Part shown: positions 56,367 to 64,000 of the stretch, one piece after another | Layout of the letters: each line of letters starts with the position of its first letter | Position numbering within the stretch: position 1 is the stretch's first letter | Assembly: GCA_900466605.1 (NCBI GenBank) | Contig: UBMU01000012.1 | Coordinates: 186,001 to 250,000 of the forward strand | DNA length: 64,000 nucleotides | DNA from: Hyphomicrobiales bacterium | Lineage (GTDB): Bacteria > Pseudomonadota > Alphaproteobacteria > Rhizobiales > Rhizobiaceae | Direction of reading: 5' to 3' | Made by a program: the position numbers and the translations under genes | The notes under the pieces: model-generated | What the model was told of the DNA's origin: nothing | The model's input: the letters and a program-made list of their open reading frames with translations, nothing else | Databases searched by the model: none

Positions 56367-57139
56367 CCTTTTCTATCACGCGACGCCGCCTGTTGATCGG
56401 ATCTGCCTCCAGCCTCGGCGCTTTCGGCCTGACGGGCTGCGACGATGTCGTGGGGAATGCCCATGTCCAGTCCGTTCTCAAAATGGCGGAGACGCTGACG
56501 ATGAGAAGCCAGCGGCTGCTCATTCCCAAGGACAAGCTGGCGCGCGAATTTTCGCAATCCGACATCTCACCGACATTCCGGGCGAACGGCACGAGCCACC
56601 CGGACAGCGAAGTCTATTCACAGATGACGGAAAACGGTTTCGCCAACTGGCGATTGAAAATCGACGGACTGGTGGAGCGTCCCGTCGAACTGTCGCTCAC
56701 CGATCTGAAGACGTTGCCTTCGCGCACCCAAATCACCCGTCACGACTGTGTCGAGGGCTGGAGCGCTATCGGCAAATGGACGGGTGCGCAGCTCGCCCCG
56801 CTCCTGCGGAGCGTCGGCCTGAAGCCGCAGTCCCGTTATGCCGTCTTCTACTGTGCGGACCAACTCGAACAGGCCCTAGACGGCAGCGGAACCTATTATG
56901 AGAGCATCGATCTCATCGACGCCTTCCACCCGCAGACGATCCTCGCCTACCAGATGAACGGCAAGGATCTGGAGGTTGCCCACGGCGCGCCGCTTCGCCT
57001 GCGGGTCGAACGCCACCTCGGCTATAAGCATGCAAAATACCTGATGCGGATCGAGATTAGGGACAGTTTCGCCGGCCTGTGGGGCGGCAAGGGCGGCTTC
57101 TGGGAAGATCGCGGCTACGAGTGGTACGCGGGCATCTAG
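56363..57139 (+). CDS. YedY/sulfite-oxidase-family molybdopterin oxidoreductase
   Basis: 258 residues. Tat signal SITRRRLLIGSASSLGAFGL with a lipobox-like LTGC, then a molybdopterin domain with RHDCVEGWSAIGKW, where Cys129 is the expected Mo ligand, and VERHLGYKHAKYLMRIE. It is exported folded, anchored by the cytochrome b. Likely substrates are sulfoxides or N-oxides. The start shares ATGA with the cytochrome gene. Confidence 0.9.
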   Translation: MTFSITRRRLLIGSASSLGAFGLTGCDDVVGNAHVQSVLKMAETLTMRSQRLLIPKDKLAREFSQSDISPTFRANGTSHPDSEVYSQMTENGFANWRLKIDGLVERPVELSLTDLKTLPSRTQITRHDCVEGWSAIGKWTGAQLAPLLRSVGLKPQSRYAVFYCADQLEQALDGSGTYYESIDLIDAFHPQTILAYQMNGKDLEVAHGAPLRLRVERHLGYKHAKYLMRIEIRDSFAGLWGGKGGFWEDRGYEWYAGI

Positions 57140-57273
57140 CTCAATGCCGCTCGGAGCGGGCATCGGTTAGGCAACGCCGGGAACATCTACATGCGCCGGA
57201 CAACCCCGCTTCCCGTCGATCCAGCATCTAAAAGTCTTGCAGGGGCAATGGTGCCCACAAGGAGGAGAATACC

Positions 57274-57546
57274 ATGTTGAAATGCACTCTAGCAGCGATC
57301 GTGCTAGCAGCGGCTTCCGCGCTGCCTGCCCTCGCCGAGGACGCGATGATGTCGGCCAAATGCGACGACGCCTCGATGATGAAGATGCAATCGGATATCG
57401 ATGGCATGACTGGTTCCGCGATGATGGAAAAAAAGGAAATGGCCTCCAAGGAAATGATGATGGCCAAGGATTCGATGAAGGCCAATAAGATGGACGACTG
57501 CAAGATGCATATGGACAATGCCATGAAAAGCATGGGCAAGATGTAA
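57274..57546 (+). CDS. Methionine-rich small secreted protein
   Basis: 90 residues with AAGGAGGAG ahead of the ATG. Signal peptide at 1-21 (ending ALAED). There are 20 Met in 90 residues, 19 outside the start codon, in MM, MxxM and EMMM clusters, with two cysteines in the mature part. Met-rich periplasmic peptides often bind Cu(I). It precedes a multicopper oxidase gene by 238 bases and is followed by a terminator. The family resembles pentapeptide MXKDX-type proteins. Confidence 0.8.
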   Translation: MLKCTLAAIVLAAASALPALAEDAMMSAKCDDASMMKMQSDIDGMTGSAMMEKKEMASKEMMMAKDSMKANKMDDCKMHMDNAMKSMGKM

Positions 57547-57559
57547 TCTACTACATCAA

Positions 57560-57596
57560 AGGACCGGCGGTCGAAGAGCCGCCTGTCCTCGCTTTT
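57560..57596 (+). terminator. Rho-independent terminator after the Met-rich gene
   Basis: AGGAC and GGCGG pair with CCGCC and GTCCT across an 8-base loop with one C/T mismatch in the stem, followed by TTTT at 57593-57596. Confidence 0.75.
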
Positions 57597-57600
57597 GGGG

Positions 57601-57699
57601 TAAGTGCTGGATCAGCACCTTGTGGCTGACCTCGGCGAGGACGAGGCCCGCGGCCTTTCCCTTCCGCGGGCAGACGACCGCGAAGATGTAGGCCCGCAT
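57601..57699 (-). mobile_element. IS630-family transposase remnant
   Basis: Read on the minus strand, 33 codons give RAYIFAVVCPRKGKAAGLVL, then AEVSHKVLIQHL, the DDE-domain region of IS630-type transposases. Both ends are lost. It separates the Met-rich peptide gene from the oxidase gene. Confidence 0.65.
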
Positions 57700-57783
57700 T
57701 TGCACTTCTACGTTTTGAGAGTAAAATTCGCGTTAGGGCAGAATGGAGCGCCTAAACCTACTTTTTGATGGGGGGTTAGCTCG

Positions 57784-60090
57784 ATGTATGTTTCCCTCGA
57801 CGTGTCGCATGTGCGCCAGCGAGAGGCGAGACTCGCCCGGGAAAACCGAGCCGAGATCCTCAGAGCGCTAAATCAGCAACAAGTTACCCGTCGCGAACTG
57901 CTGCGGTGGGGTGTTTTCACAGCGAGCGGATATCTCGTCTGCAAAAACGGTCTCAGTCCCTTTGCGAAGAGCGCTTACGCCGCCGTTCCGACCGGCGCGC
58001 CGCGGACACCGCTGTTCGGCATCAGGAAATTCTCCCAGCGGCTGAACCGGCTACACCTGCTCAAGCCGCTGCCGATCGTCCGGACGCCCGACGGCCATGC
58101 CGCCTTTCCCGCCCGCCTGGGCGAGCGGCCCGCAAAGCGCCTGTCCTACCACACCGACTTTTCGGCCGATCCGACGAACCCGGCATTTGTTAATCCGCTG
58201 ACACACCGTGGGCCGATCGAAGGCCGCCCGCCCGGGGAGATCTTCGCACATCAGCGCTGGGATGAGTTTTTTCCAAAGGTCGGCTACATACTCAGGCTCG
58301 GCCAGATTACCCAAAGCGCAACCGGCGGATTCCTCCACGACGATTTTCCGCACCAGCAGCCAAACAGCGTCTGGACTTATGGCGATGGCAGGGCTGCCGA
58401 GTGCACGTTGCCCCCGTTCCTGATCAAGGGTCGGTACGGCGAACCCATCATCGCCCGCGTCTACAACGACCTGCCCGTCGACCGGGCGCAAAACAACGGC
58501 TTCGGGCGCAACGAAACCCAGCTTCATTTCCACAACGCGCACAATGGCGCCGAGAGTGATGGTGCCGCGAATGTGCATCACTTCCCGGGCACGTTCTATG
58601 ATTACCGCTGGAGCACGGCGCTTGCCCGGCGCGACAAGATCAACACGCAGGCAACCGATCGACGGGCATCAGGACCGGACGACAACACCAGCTTTGTCAA
58701 CGTCTCTGGAGATTTCCGCGAGCTGCAGGGAACAATGTGGGCACACGATCACCGTTTCTTCTTCACGGCGGAAAACGTCTACAAGGGTAACCTCGGTCAG
58801 ATCAACTATTACAGCGGCCCCGACCGTGGCAACGAGGCGTTGTCGGACGGCGTCAATCTACGGCTGCCGAGCGGCAAATTGCTGGGTTGGGGCAACGTCG
58901 ATTTTGACGTCAATCTGATATTTTCCGATGCCGTATGCGACGCTGCGGGCCAGCTTTTCAACGACATTTTCGACACGGACGGTATGCTCGGGGACGTGCC
59001 GTTGGTCAATTTCGGCTATGCGCCATTCTTCGAAGTGCTGCCGCGAAAGTACCGTTTCCGCACCCTGAACGCGAGCGTGTCGCGATTCCTGAAACTCGCA
59101 CTCGCGGATGCCAGGGGAAATGCCGTCCCCATCAAATTTATTGCCAATGATGGAAATCTTGTCGTCAACACCCTGACATTAAATTCGCTTCCTTTGCAGG
59201 GGATCGCCGAACGCTACGACTTCGTCGCTGATTTTTCCGGCTTCCGCATTGGTGACAGAATACAGGTGGTCAATCTGATTCGTCACGAAGACGGTCGTGG
59301 TCCCAAGGAGGAGCTCAGCCTGGCCAACGCGCTGCGGGGAGTTTCCTCGGATCCAGTCGTCGGGCCATTGCTTGAGTTTCGCGTGGTGGGCGCAGTCGAA
59401 AGCGTGGATGTCCCCGGTGTCATCCACCGCGCGACGGACCCGGACAGCAGTCAGGTTCCGCCCAAGTTGACTGAGCAGATTCCGATCGTCGCTCCGGTGC
59501 GCACAAGACTCGTCGAATTTGGCAGGTCGGGGAAGGGAGATGCCCGCCGGGCCAACGGATGCGTGCCCGATTGCGGCGAATTCGTCGACTTTCCCTGGAC
59601 CATTCGCGTCAACGGCCAAGCTTCCCACTCCATGAACGCCAACAGGATTTCCCTGCTGATCCCAAAGGCCGGCGAGGTGGAGCATTGGACCTACAAGAAC
59701 GGCGGCGGCGGATGGGATCACCCCATTCACCTTCATTTCGAGGAGGGGATAACCATATCGCGCACCGGAACGAAACTTGAGGCGACCGAGAACCTGCAGA
59801 GGAAGGACGTCTGGAGGCTGGGCGAAGGCGGCAGCGTCACCTTCCAGGTTCAGTTTGGCGAATTCGGCGGCGCCTACGTCAACCATTGCCACAACATGGT
59901 GCATGAGGATTTCTCGATGCTGGCGCGGATTCAGCTGATGACCGGTGTCGCCGGCACGCCTCAGGCTGCGGTGACCCCAACTCCCAATCCAACCCCGGAC
60001 GGGGTCTTTTTCACCACACCGGAGATTCTGCCCGAAGGCGTGCCGAAAGGCTGGGTCAACACCCAGCCGCAGGCAACTGCCCAGCTCTGA
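57784..60090 (+). CDS. Large multicopper oxidase (possibly manganese-oxidase-like)
   Basis: 768 residues, larger than laccase-type CueO (about 500). A possible twin-arginine region VTRRELLRWGVFTASGYLVC starts at residue 35. Copper motifs are ETQLHFHNAHNG, MWAHDHRFFF, HPIHLHFEEG and NHCHNMVHEDFSML, giving the complete set of His and Cys ligands for the T1 and T2/T3 sites. The large size recalls Mn(II) oxidases, but the substrate is unproven. The start has a GGGGGG run upstream. Confidence 0.9.
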   Translation: MYVSLDVSHVRQREARLARENRAEILRALNQQQVTRRELLRWGVFTASGYLVCKNGLSPFAKSAYAAVPTGAPRTPLFGIRKFSQRLNRLHLLKPLPIVRTPDGHAAFPARLGERPAKRLSYHTDFSADPTNPAFVNPLTHRGPIEGRPPGEIFAHQRWDEFFPKVGYILRLGQITQSATGGFLHDDFPHQQPNSVWTYGDGRAAECTLPPFLIKGRYGEPIIARVYNDLPVDRAQNNGFGRNETQLHFHNAHNGAESDGAANVHHFPGTFYDYRWSTALARRDKINTQATDRRASGPDDNTSFVNVSGDFRELQGTMWAHDHRFFFTAENVYKGNLGQINYYSGPDRGNEALSDGVNLRLPSGKLLGWGNVDFDVNLIFSDAVCDAAGQLFNDIFDTDGMLGDVPLVNFGYAPFFEVLPRKYRFRTLNASVSRFLKLALADARGNAVPIKFIANDGNLVVNTLTLNSLPLQGIAERYDFVADFSGFRIGDRIQVVNLIRHEDGRGPKEELSLANALRGVSSDPVVGPLLEFRVVGAVESVDVPGVIHRATDPDSSQVPPKLTEQIPIVAPVRTRLVEFGRSGKGDARRANGCVPDCGEFVDFPWTIRVNGQASHSMNANRISLLIPKAGEVEHWTYKNGGGGWDHPIHLHFEEGITISRTGTKLEATENLQRKDVWRLGEGGSVTFQVQFGEFGGAYVNHCHNMVHEDFSMLARIQLMTGVAGTPQAAVTPTPNPTPDGVFFTTPEILPEGVPKGWVNTQPQATAQL

Positions 60091-60096
60091 AACATT

Positions 60097-60300
60097 GTGA
60101 GACCATGTGGGATCGGCGAAGCGCTCTACTGCACCTTCGTAACAGGTCTTACCATCGGCTACGGCGATTTTACGCCCAAACATTTCTCGACTCGGGTGCT
60201 GGCATTGGTAATCGGTTTTGCCGGGATTGTGCTGACCGGTCTCATTGCAGCGGTCACCGTCAAGGCTCTGAGCGCTGCTGATCGGAATAGCGCGAAATAG
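60097..60300 (+). pseudogene. Fragment of a two-helix potassium channel
   Basis: 67 residues. EALYCTFVTGLTIGYGDFTP contains the K+ selectivity filter (TIGYGD), followed by one membrane helix (LALVIGFAGIVLTGLIAAVT). The first transmembrane helix is absent. It starts from GTG 7 bases after the oxidase stop with no independent N-terminus, so it is a remnant. Confidence 0.7.
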
Positions 60301-60562
60301 GAAGCATTAACCTAGGAGCTTGGCGCAGTGTCGGTAAGCCCAAGGGAGGCCAGTAATCGACAATTTTGCGAGTAAATCAGTCGTGCCTGCGTCACGGCGG
60401 CCGCAGTCGTCCTGCCTGCCCCAGGCGATGGCCTGCGCAACTGTCGCCGGCTTGCCGGTCGGTCTGGATATATTCGCCAACCCGTAAGGCATCGTCGAGC
60501 AGATATAACATCCCGCTGAGGACGTCCTTCCCGACCGTCTGCGCCCGGACAGTGCAGCGCTA
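60301..60562. other. Degraded stretch
   Basis: No complete gene. Frames are interrupted; it connects the channel remnant to an aldo/keto reductase remnant. Confidence 0.4.
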
Positions 60563-60643
60563 GAGGAAAAAGTCCCGGCCGAGTTTTGGCGCGAGTTGCG
60601 CGATGCGGGCCTCGTTAGTCGGGATGCGCCACTGCCCCCGTGA
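60563..60643 (+). pseudogene. C-terminal remnant of an aldo/keto reductase (aldose dehydrogenase type)
   Basis: 27 codons ending TGA at 60641. KVPAEFWRELRDAGLVSRDA plus PLPP matches the C-terminal tail of D-threo-aldose dehydrogenase-like aldo/keto reductases. The upstream frame is open only to about 60515 and lacks the barrel. Confidence 0.5.
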
Positions 60644-60856
60644 CAAGGTTTCCCAGCCGGAGCAATCGGCAACTGCGGCCATCCGCTGCCAAATGGAGGC
60701 AACTGCGAAAGTTCAATCTGTTGTCTTTGATTGGTTAGTGACGTGTGATCGGGCAAGGCGCCACAACTGATTGCAATGGTTTTGCCCTTTCTGCGCGGCG
60801 CAATCACAAAATGGGGCCGTGAGGGAACAAGTTCGCGCCACGCAGATTTGATGCTC

Positions 60857-61837
60857 ATGAAAAAGACAATTGTTCTCGCGGCGTTACTTTGGTTGTCATT
60901 GCTGGGCAGTGCGGATGCCCAGCAATTGACGGAGCAATTGGTCAACACTGCGCCAATCGAAGCGCTTCCGTCCGACCGCCCCACGACCAAGGACATGTCC
61001 GAGCCGGACCCCGCCGTCATCCGCCTCCAGATCCTCCTTGATCGTGCAGGTTCATCCCCAGGGGTAATTGACGGTCACTACGGGGAAAACGTCCACAAGT
61101 CAGTTGCTGGATTTGAGGCGATGCAAGGCCTTCCGGTAGACGGGAAGTTGGATGCGGAAGTCATTCGGCGACTACCGAAAGATGGTCCAGCTATTCTTCC
61201 GTACGTCATATCCAAAGATGACGCAGAGGGACTTGTCGAGAGCATACCCAAGGACTACGCGAGACAGGCCACGATGAAACGCTTGGGCTACACCAGCATC
61301 GCTGAAAAGCTAGCTGAGCGTTTTCATATGGATATCGACCTCCTAAAGGCGATGAATCCAGGTTCGACCTTTGCGGTCGAAGCGACCGTACTGGTCGCAA
61401 TGCCGGGCGATGCAAGAACGGGATCGGCTAAACGAATTGAAGTTCAGAGGCATTCCGGCAAGGTGCTTGCTTTTGCAAAGGATGGATCATTGCTTTCCGC
61501 CTATCCCGCCACGATCGGCAGTGAAGAGTCGCCATCACCCTCAGGCAAACACAGAGTTAAGGGTGTGGCGAGGATGCCTCCTTACATCTACAATCCAAAG
61601 GTGAACTTTCAGCAGGGAAAAAATACCAAGGTCCTTAAACTCCCTGGTGGCCCAAACAACCCCGTGGGAACGGTCTGGATCGATCTGACGGAGCCAACCT
61701 ATGGAATACACGGCACACCGGAACCCTCGCTGATCGACAAGACCGGCTCGCATGGGTGCGTTCGCCTAACGAACTGGGATGCAGAGGAATTGGCCGCGAT
61801 GGTTAAGCCGGGCGTTGTCGTCGAGTTCACGAACTAG
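60857..61837 (+). CDS. L,D-transpeptidase (YkuD) with peptidoglycan-binding and LysM-like domains
   Basis: 326 residues from ATG 60857 (60851 possible). Signal peptide at 1-22 (ending SADAQ). Residues about 55-105 are a PG_binding_1 domain (VIRLQILLDRAGSSPGVIDG); about 150-190 LysM-like (LGYTSIAEKLAERFHMDID). The YkuD domain ends with GIHGTPEP and TGSHGCVRLTNWDAEEL, with the catalytic Cys in HGC. It makes 3-3 cross-links or attaches proteins to peptidoglycan. Confidence 0.92.
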   Translation: MKKTIVLAALLWLSLLGSADAQQLTEQLVNTAPIEALPSDRPTTKDMSEPDPAVIRLQILLDRAGSSPGVIDGHYGENVHKSVAGFEAMQGLPVDGKLDAEVIRRLPKDGPAILPYVISKDDAEGLVESIPKDYARQATMKRLGYTSIAEKLAERFHMDIDLLKAMNPGSTFAVEATVLVAMPGDARTGSAKRIEVQRHSGKVLAFAKDGSLLSAYPATIGSEESPSPSGKHRVKGVARMPPYIYNPKVNFQQGKNTKVLKLPGGPNNPVGTVWIDLTEPTYGIHGTPEPSLIDKTGSHGCVRLTNWDAEELAAMVKPGVVVEFTN

Positions 61838-62101
61838 GCGCAAGCAGGGCGAAAAGGAGAGCCGTGGCGGTTGGGAGCAATCAGTCGCTCCCGCAAGTCA
61901 ATCGGACCAGTTGCCACGCCAAGTTGGTCTCCTCAAGGGATGATGCTCGAGCGAAGGCACGTAGGGCCGCATCTCTCGTTTTTTTGCCACAGTATGGCAA
62001 CCGGTCATCACCGCCCATCTTCTGCCGGAATGTTGACCTCTACTTCAAGTAAGAAAACTATCATCGCAACGCGTGAGTTCTTTACGTTTTGAGGAAAATG
62101 A

Positions 62102-63607
62102 ATGGCCGTGAGACCATACTCACTCCTGGCAGGCGTTTCACTTGGCTTGAGCGTGTTCTTGGCCGCTGGAGTGATTGAAGCCAGCGCTGAAACACACTCG
62201 GCACGTCCGGAGCAGGTAAGTGCCATTCAGGCGTATCAAGTACCCGCGCGCCGGTCCGCTCAGATCTCTCGACAGGGAGCCGCTGCACCGCTCTCATCGC
62301 TCTTTCAGTCGATGAGCGGTAGTCAATCGAGAGTGCTACGCGAAATGGGCAGCACTTCCACAATAATGAACAACGACATAGCCGAAGCTGTTGAAGCCTA
62401 CTACAGTAATCCGAAGGCAAAGCTTATCTGGGTTGATGGAAAGAGGCCAACTGCAAAGGCGGTCCAGGCAATTAGCCTTTTAAGGCAAGCAGGCGATTGG
62501 GGGCTGAGCGCCAGTGATTACACCGTCGCAACATCGTTTGAGACGGTCTCACAATCTTCGCCAGATTATACGAAGGCACTCGCAGCTTTCGAGGCGTCCC
62601 TGTCGGACAAATTCTTGATGTTCCTTCAAGATAATTACAGGGGACGGATCGATCCAAATCAGCTGTCGAATTACTATGACTTTAAGCGAAAGCAGGTTGA
62701 TTTGAAGGCTGCCCTCAATCAACTCTCGGCTTCTTCAGACCTGATGCAGGTTGTTGACAGGTTGATGCCAAGCAATCCGAAATTTGCCCAGCTTGCTGCC
62801 GAACTTCGGTGGCTTCGCACATCCGGGCAAGCCGGTGATAGCGCGGCAAACATTGATAAGATCATTGTTGCGCTCGAGGAAATTCGATGGTTGCCGCAGG
62901 AGTTTCCCGACCGATATGTCTTCATCAATCAGCCGGCCTACATGGCTTATTACTATGACAAGAGCGAACTGGCTCTTTCGATGAAGGCCGTTATCGGACA
63001 ACAAGATCACCAAACGAATTTTTTCGATGCCTCGATCAAGACCGTCGAGTTCAATCCCGACTGGGGAGTGCCTCAGTCCATTATTCGCAACGAGATGCTA
63101 CCGCATCTCAAACGTGACCCTTCATATTTGGACCGTGAAGGTTACAAGGTCTCAGTGAAGGGAAAGCCTATGTCATCTGCAAGGGTTGATTGGGCCCAGC
63201 CACTTGAGAATATTTCTGTCGTTCAGCCACCTGGACCCGACAACGCTCTCGGACAGGTGAAGATACTCTTTCCAAATTCGCACGACATATACATGCATGA
63301 TACGCCCGCCCGAGGAAAGTTTGCCGCGCAGGATCGGATGTTCAGTCATGGGTGCGTTCGGTTGGAAAATCCGAGAGCAATGGCCGCCGCGGTGTTGCAG
63401 ACATCCGTCGAGTTCGTCGATCAGCAGATCGCGGGTGGCGACAAAAAGGCCATGCCGGTACCCGAAGAAGTTCCGGTTTACGTCTCCTACTTCACGGCAT
63501 GGCCGACCGCAGATGGTGTAATCCATTACTTTGACGACATTTATGGTCGCGATGTGCAAACGCTGGCGGCTATATCGGCGACCTCCTCAAGCCGCACTCA
63601 ATCCTGA
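62102..63607 (+). CDS. L,D-transpeptidase of the YcbB (LdtD) type
   Basis: 501 residues, GAGGA ahead of the ATG. Signal peptide at 1-29. A long N-terminal helical scaffold (DNYRGRIDPNQLSNYYDFKR) precedes the YkuD domain with MHDTPARGKFAAQDRMFSHG and SHGCVRLENPRAMAAAV. LdtD-type enzymes form 3-3 cross-links under envelope stress. It follows the shorter L,D-transpeptidase by 265 bases; both are plus strand. Confidence 0.93.
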   Translation: MAVRPYSLLAGVSLGLSVFLAAGVIEASAETHSARPEQVSAIQAYQVPARRSAQISRQGAAAPLSSLFQSMSGSQSRVLREMGSTSTIMNNDIAEAVEAYYSNPKAKLIWVDGKRPTAKAVQAISLLRQAGDWGLSASDYTVATSFETVSQSSPDYTKALAAFEASLSDKFLMFLQDNYRGRIDPNQLSNYYDFKRKQVDLKAALNQLSASSDLMQVVDRLMPSNPKFAQLAAELRWLRTSGQAGDSAANIDKIIVALEEIRWLPQEFPDRYVFINQPAYMAYYYDKSELALSMKAVIGQQDHQTNFFDASIKTVEFNPDWGVPQSIIRNEMLPHLKRDPSYLDREGYKVSVKGKPMSSARVDWAQPLENISVVQPPGPDNALGQVKILFPNSHDIYMHDTPARGKFAAQDRMFSHGCVRLENPRAMAAAVLQTSVEFVDQQIAGGDKKAMPVPEEVPVYVSYFTAWPTADGVIHYFDDIYGRDVQTLAAISATSSSRTQS

Positions 63608-63645
63608 TTGGCCATCACACGGGAGCAAGTTGCCGCATACCCAAT

Positions 63646-64000
63646 TCAAGTTCGTGGGACGAAATCACGACCACTGTCAACCGTTGCTGGCCGGCCATCG
63701 AGCAAAAGCTCGGTGATGCGTGGTTTGGACTGGGCAATGACCTTGCCGCGACGGATGACATAAAGACGCGTCGGCTTTAGCCGCAGTGCCTCAATCGGAT
63801 CGGCGGCCTGCAATATCACAAAGTCAGCGTTGCATCCCTTGGCCAATCCATAGTCTTTGAGGCCCATGGTTTTCGCTGAGTTGACAGTAATGGCGTCGAA
63901 AATCCTGCCTTTGTCTGCAATCCCGGCCATTTGCGCGACATGGATAGCCATGTGACCGACTTCCAGCATATCTCCCGACCCCATCGAATACCAAGGGTCC
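63646..64000 (-). CDS. Cytosine-deaminase-like amidohydrolase, C-terminal part
   Basis: The last 118 codons of a gene that enters the window from the right. DPWYSMGSGDMLEVGHMA is the metal-site Asp region of CodA-type deaminases; VNSAKTMGLKDYGLAKGCNA and RLYVIRRGKVIAQ end the amidohydrolase. It may act on cytosine, isoguanine or related rings. It is convergent with the L,D-transpeptidase. Confidence 0.85.
   Translation of the reverse strand, partial: DPWYSMGSGDMLEVGHMAIHVAQMAGIADKGRIFDAITVNSAKTMGLKDYGLAKGCNADFVILQAADPIEALRLKPTRLYVIRRGKVIAQSKPRITELLLDGRPATVDSGRDFVPRT

Noticed and set aside
60307..61020. 237-codon minus-strand frame
   Set aside because: Rich in S, R and P and lacking motifs; it covers the start of the L,D-transpeptidase and degraded sequence.
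1..64000. CRISPR arrays, tRNA, rRNA, replication origin
   Set aside because: No regularly spaced repeats, cloverleaf-like genes or rep/par genes were found by reading.

Overview
The window looks like an accessory replicon (megaplasmid or chromid) of a Rhizobiaceae-type alphaproteobacterium. This rests on the families present: DUF1476, DUF992, a split PTS-type dihydroxyacetone kinase, an Irr-like Fur fragment, PuuE, and many sugar ABC transporters with their own regulators. I see no rRNA, tRNA, replication or conjugation genes. Nothing was searched against a database; family names come from motifs read in the translations.

Layout. (1) 1-1865: a LysR regulator cut by the window edge and two small unknown genes. 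(2) 2115-13517: one long plus-strand operon with a ribose-type ABC transporter, a SorC-type regulator, an aldo/keto reductase, a GlpD-like flavoprotein, a class I aldolase, an FGGY kinase and a GMC oxidoreductase. Most junctions overlap or lie within a few bases. It reads as a complete uptake-phosphorylation-oxidation-cleavage route for an unidentified polyol or sugar. (3) 14767-26514: a minus-strand operon with a glycerol/polyol-type ABC transporter (two ATPases, two permeases, a 70-residue membrane protein, a binding protein), an ATP-type DhaK-DhaL fusion, and a second, PEP-type kinase set (DhaL, DhaM split into EIIA, HPr and EI genes, DhaK) plus a small HTH protein. Regions 2 and 3 are separated only by an outer-membrane-type protein, and both should feed triose phosphates.

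(4) 26965-41136: small secreted proteins, an AraC regulator, a DUF1476 (F-ATPase zeta) paralogue, CopC with a small membrane partner, a CioAB-type bd oxidase, an OYE flavoprotein, NIPSNAP, DUF2188, PoxB, an alpha/beta hydrolase and Dps. The flavour is low-oxygen, redox and stress physiology. (5) 41133-42539: a scrapyard with an XdhC fragment, a lone [2Fe-2S] subunit of a molybdenum hydroxylase, an ISL3-type transposase fragment and an Irr fragment truncated exactly at the transposase junction. (6) 42506-52815: a catabolic island with a PuuE-type deacetylase, a ribose-type ABC transporter, a CapA-type protein, two 2-oxoglutarate/IPNS-type oxygenases, two GntR regulators and a kynurenine-formamidase-like hydrolase; the substrate is unknown.

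(7) 53020-60643: a 5'-truncated antiporter, a DUF1223 protein, a cytochrome b plus YedY-type molybdoenzyme pair, a methionine-rich secreted peptide, an IS630-type remnant, a large multicopper oxidase, and remnants of a K+ channel and an aldo/keto reductase. (8) 60857-64000: two L,D-transpeptidases and the C-terminal part of a cytosine-deaminase-like amidohydrolase running off the window.
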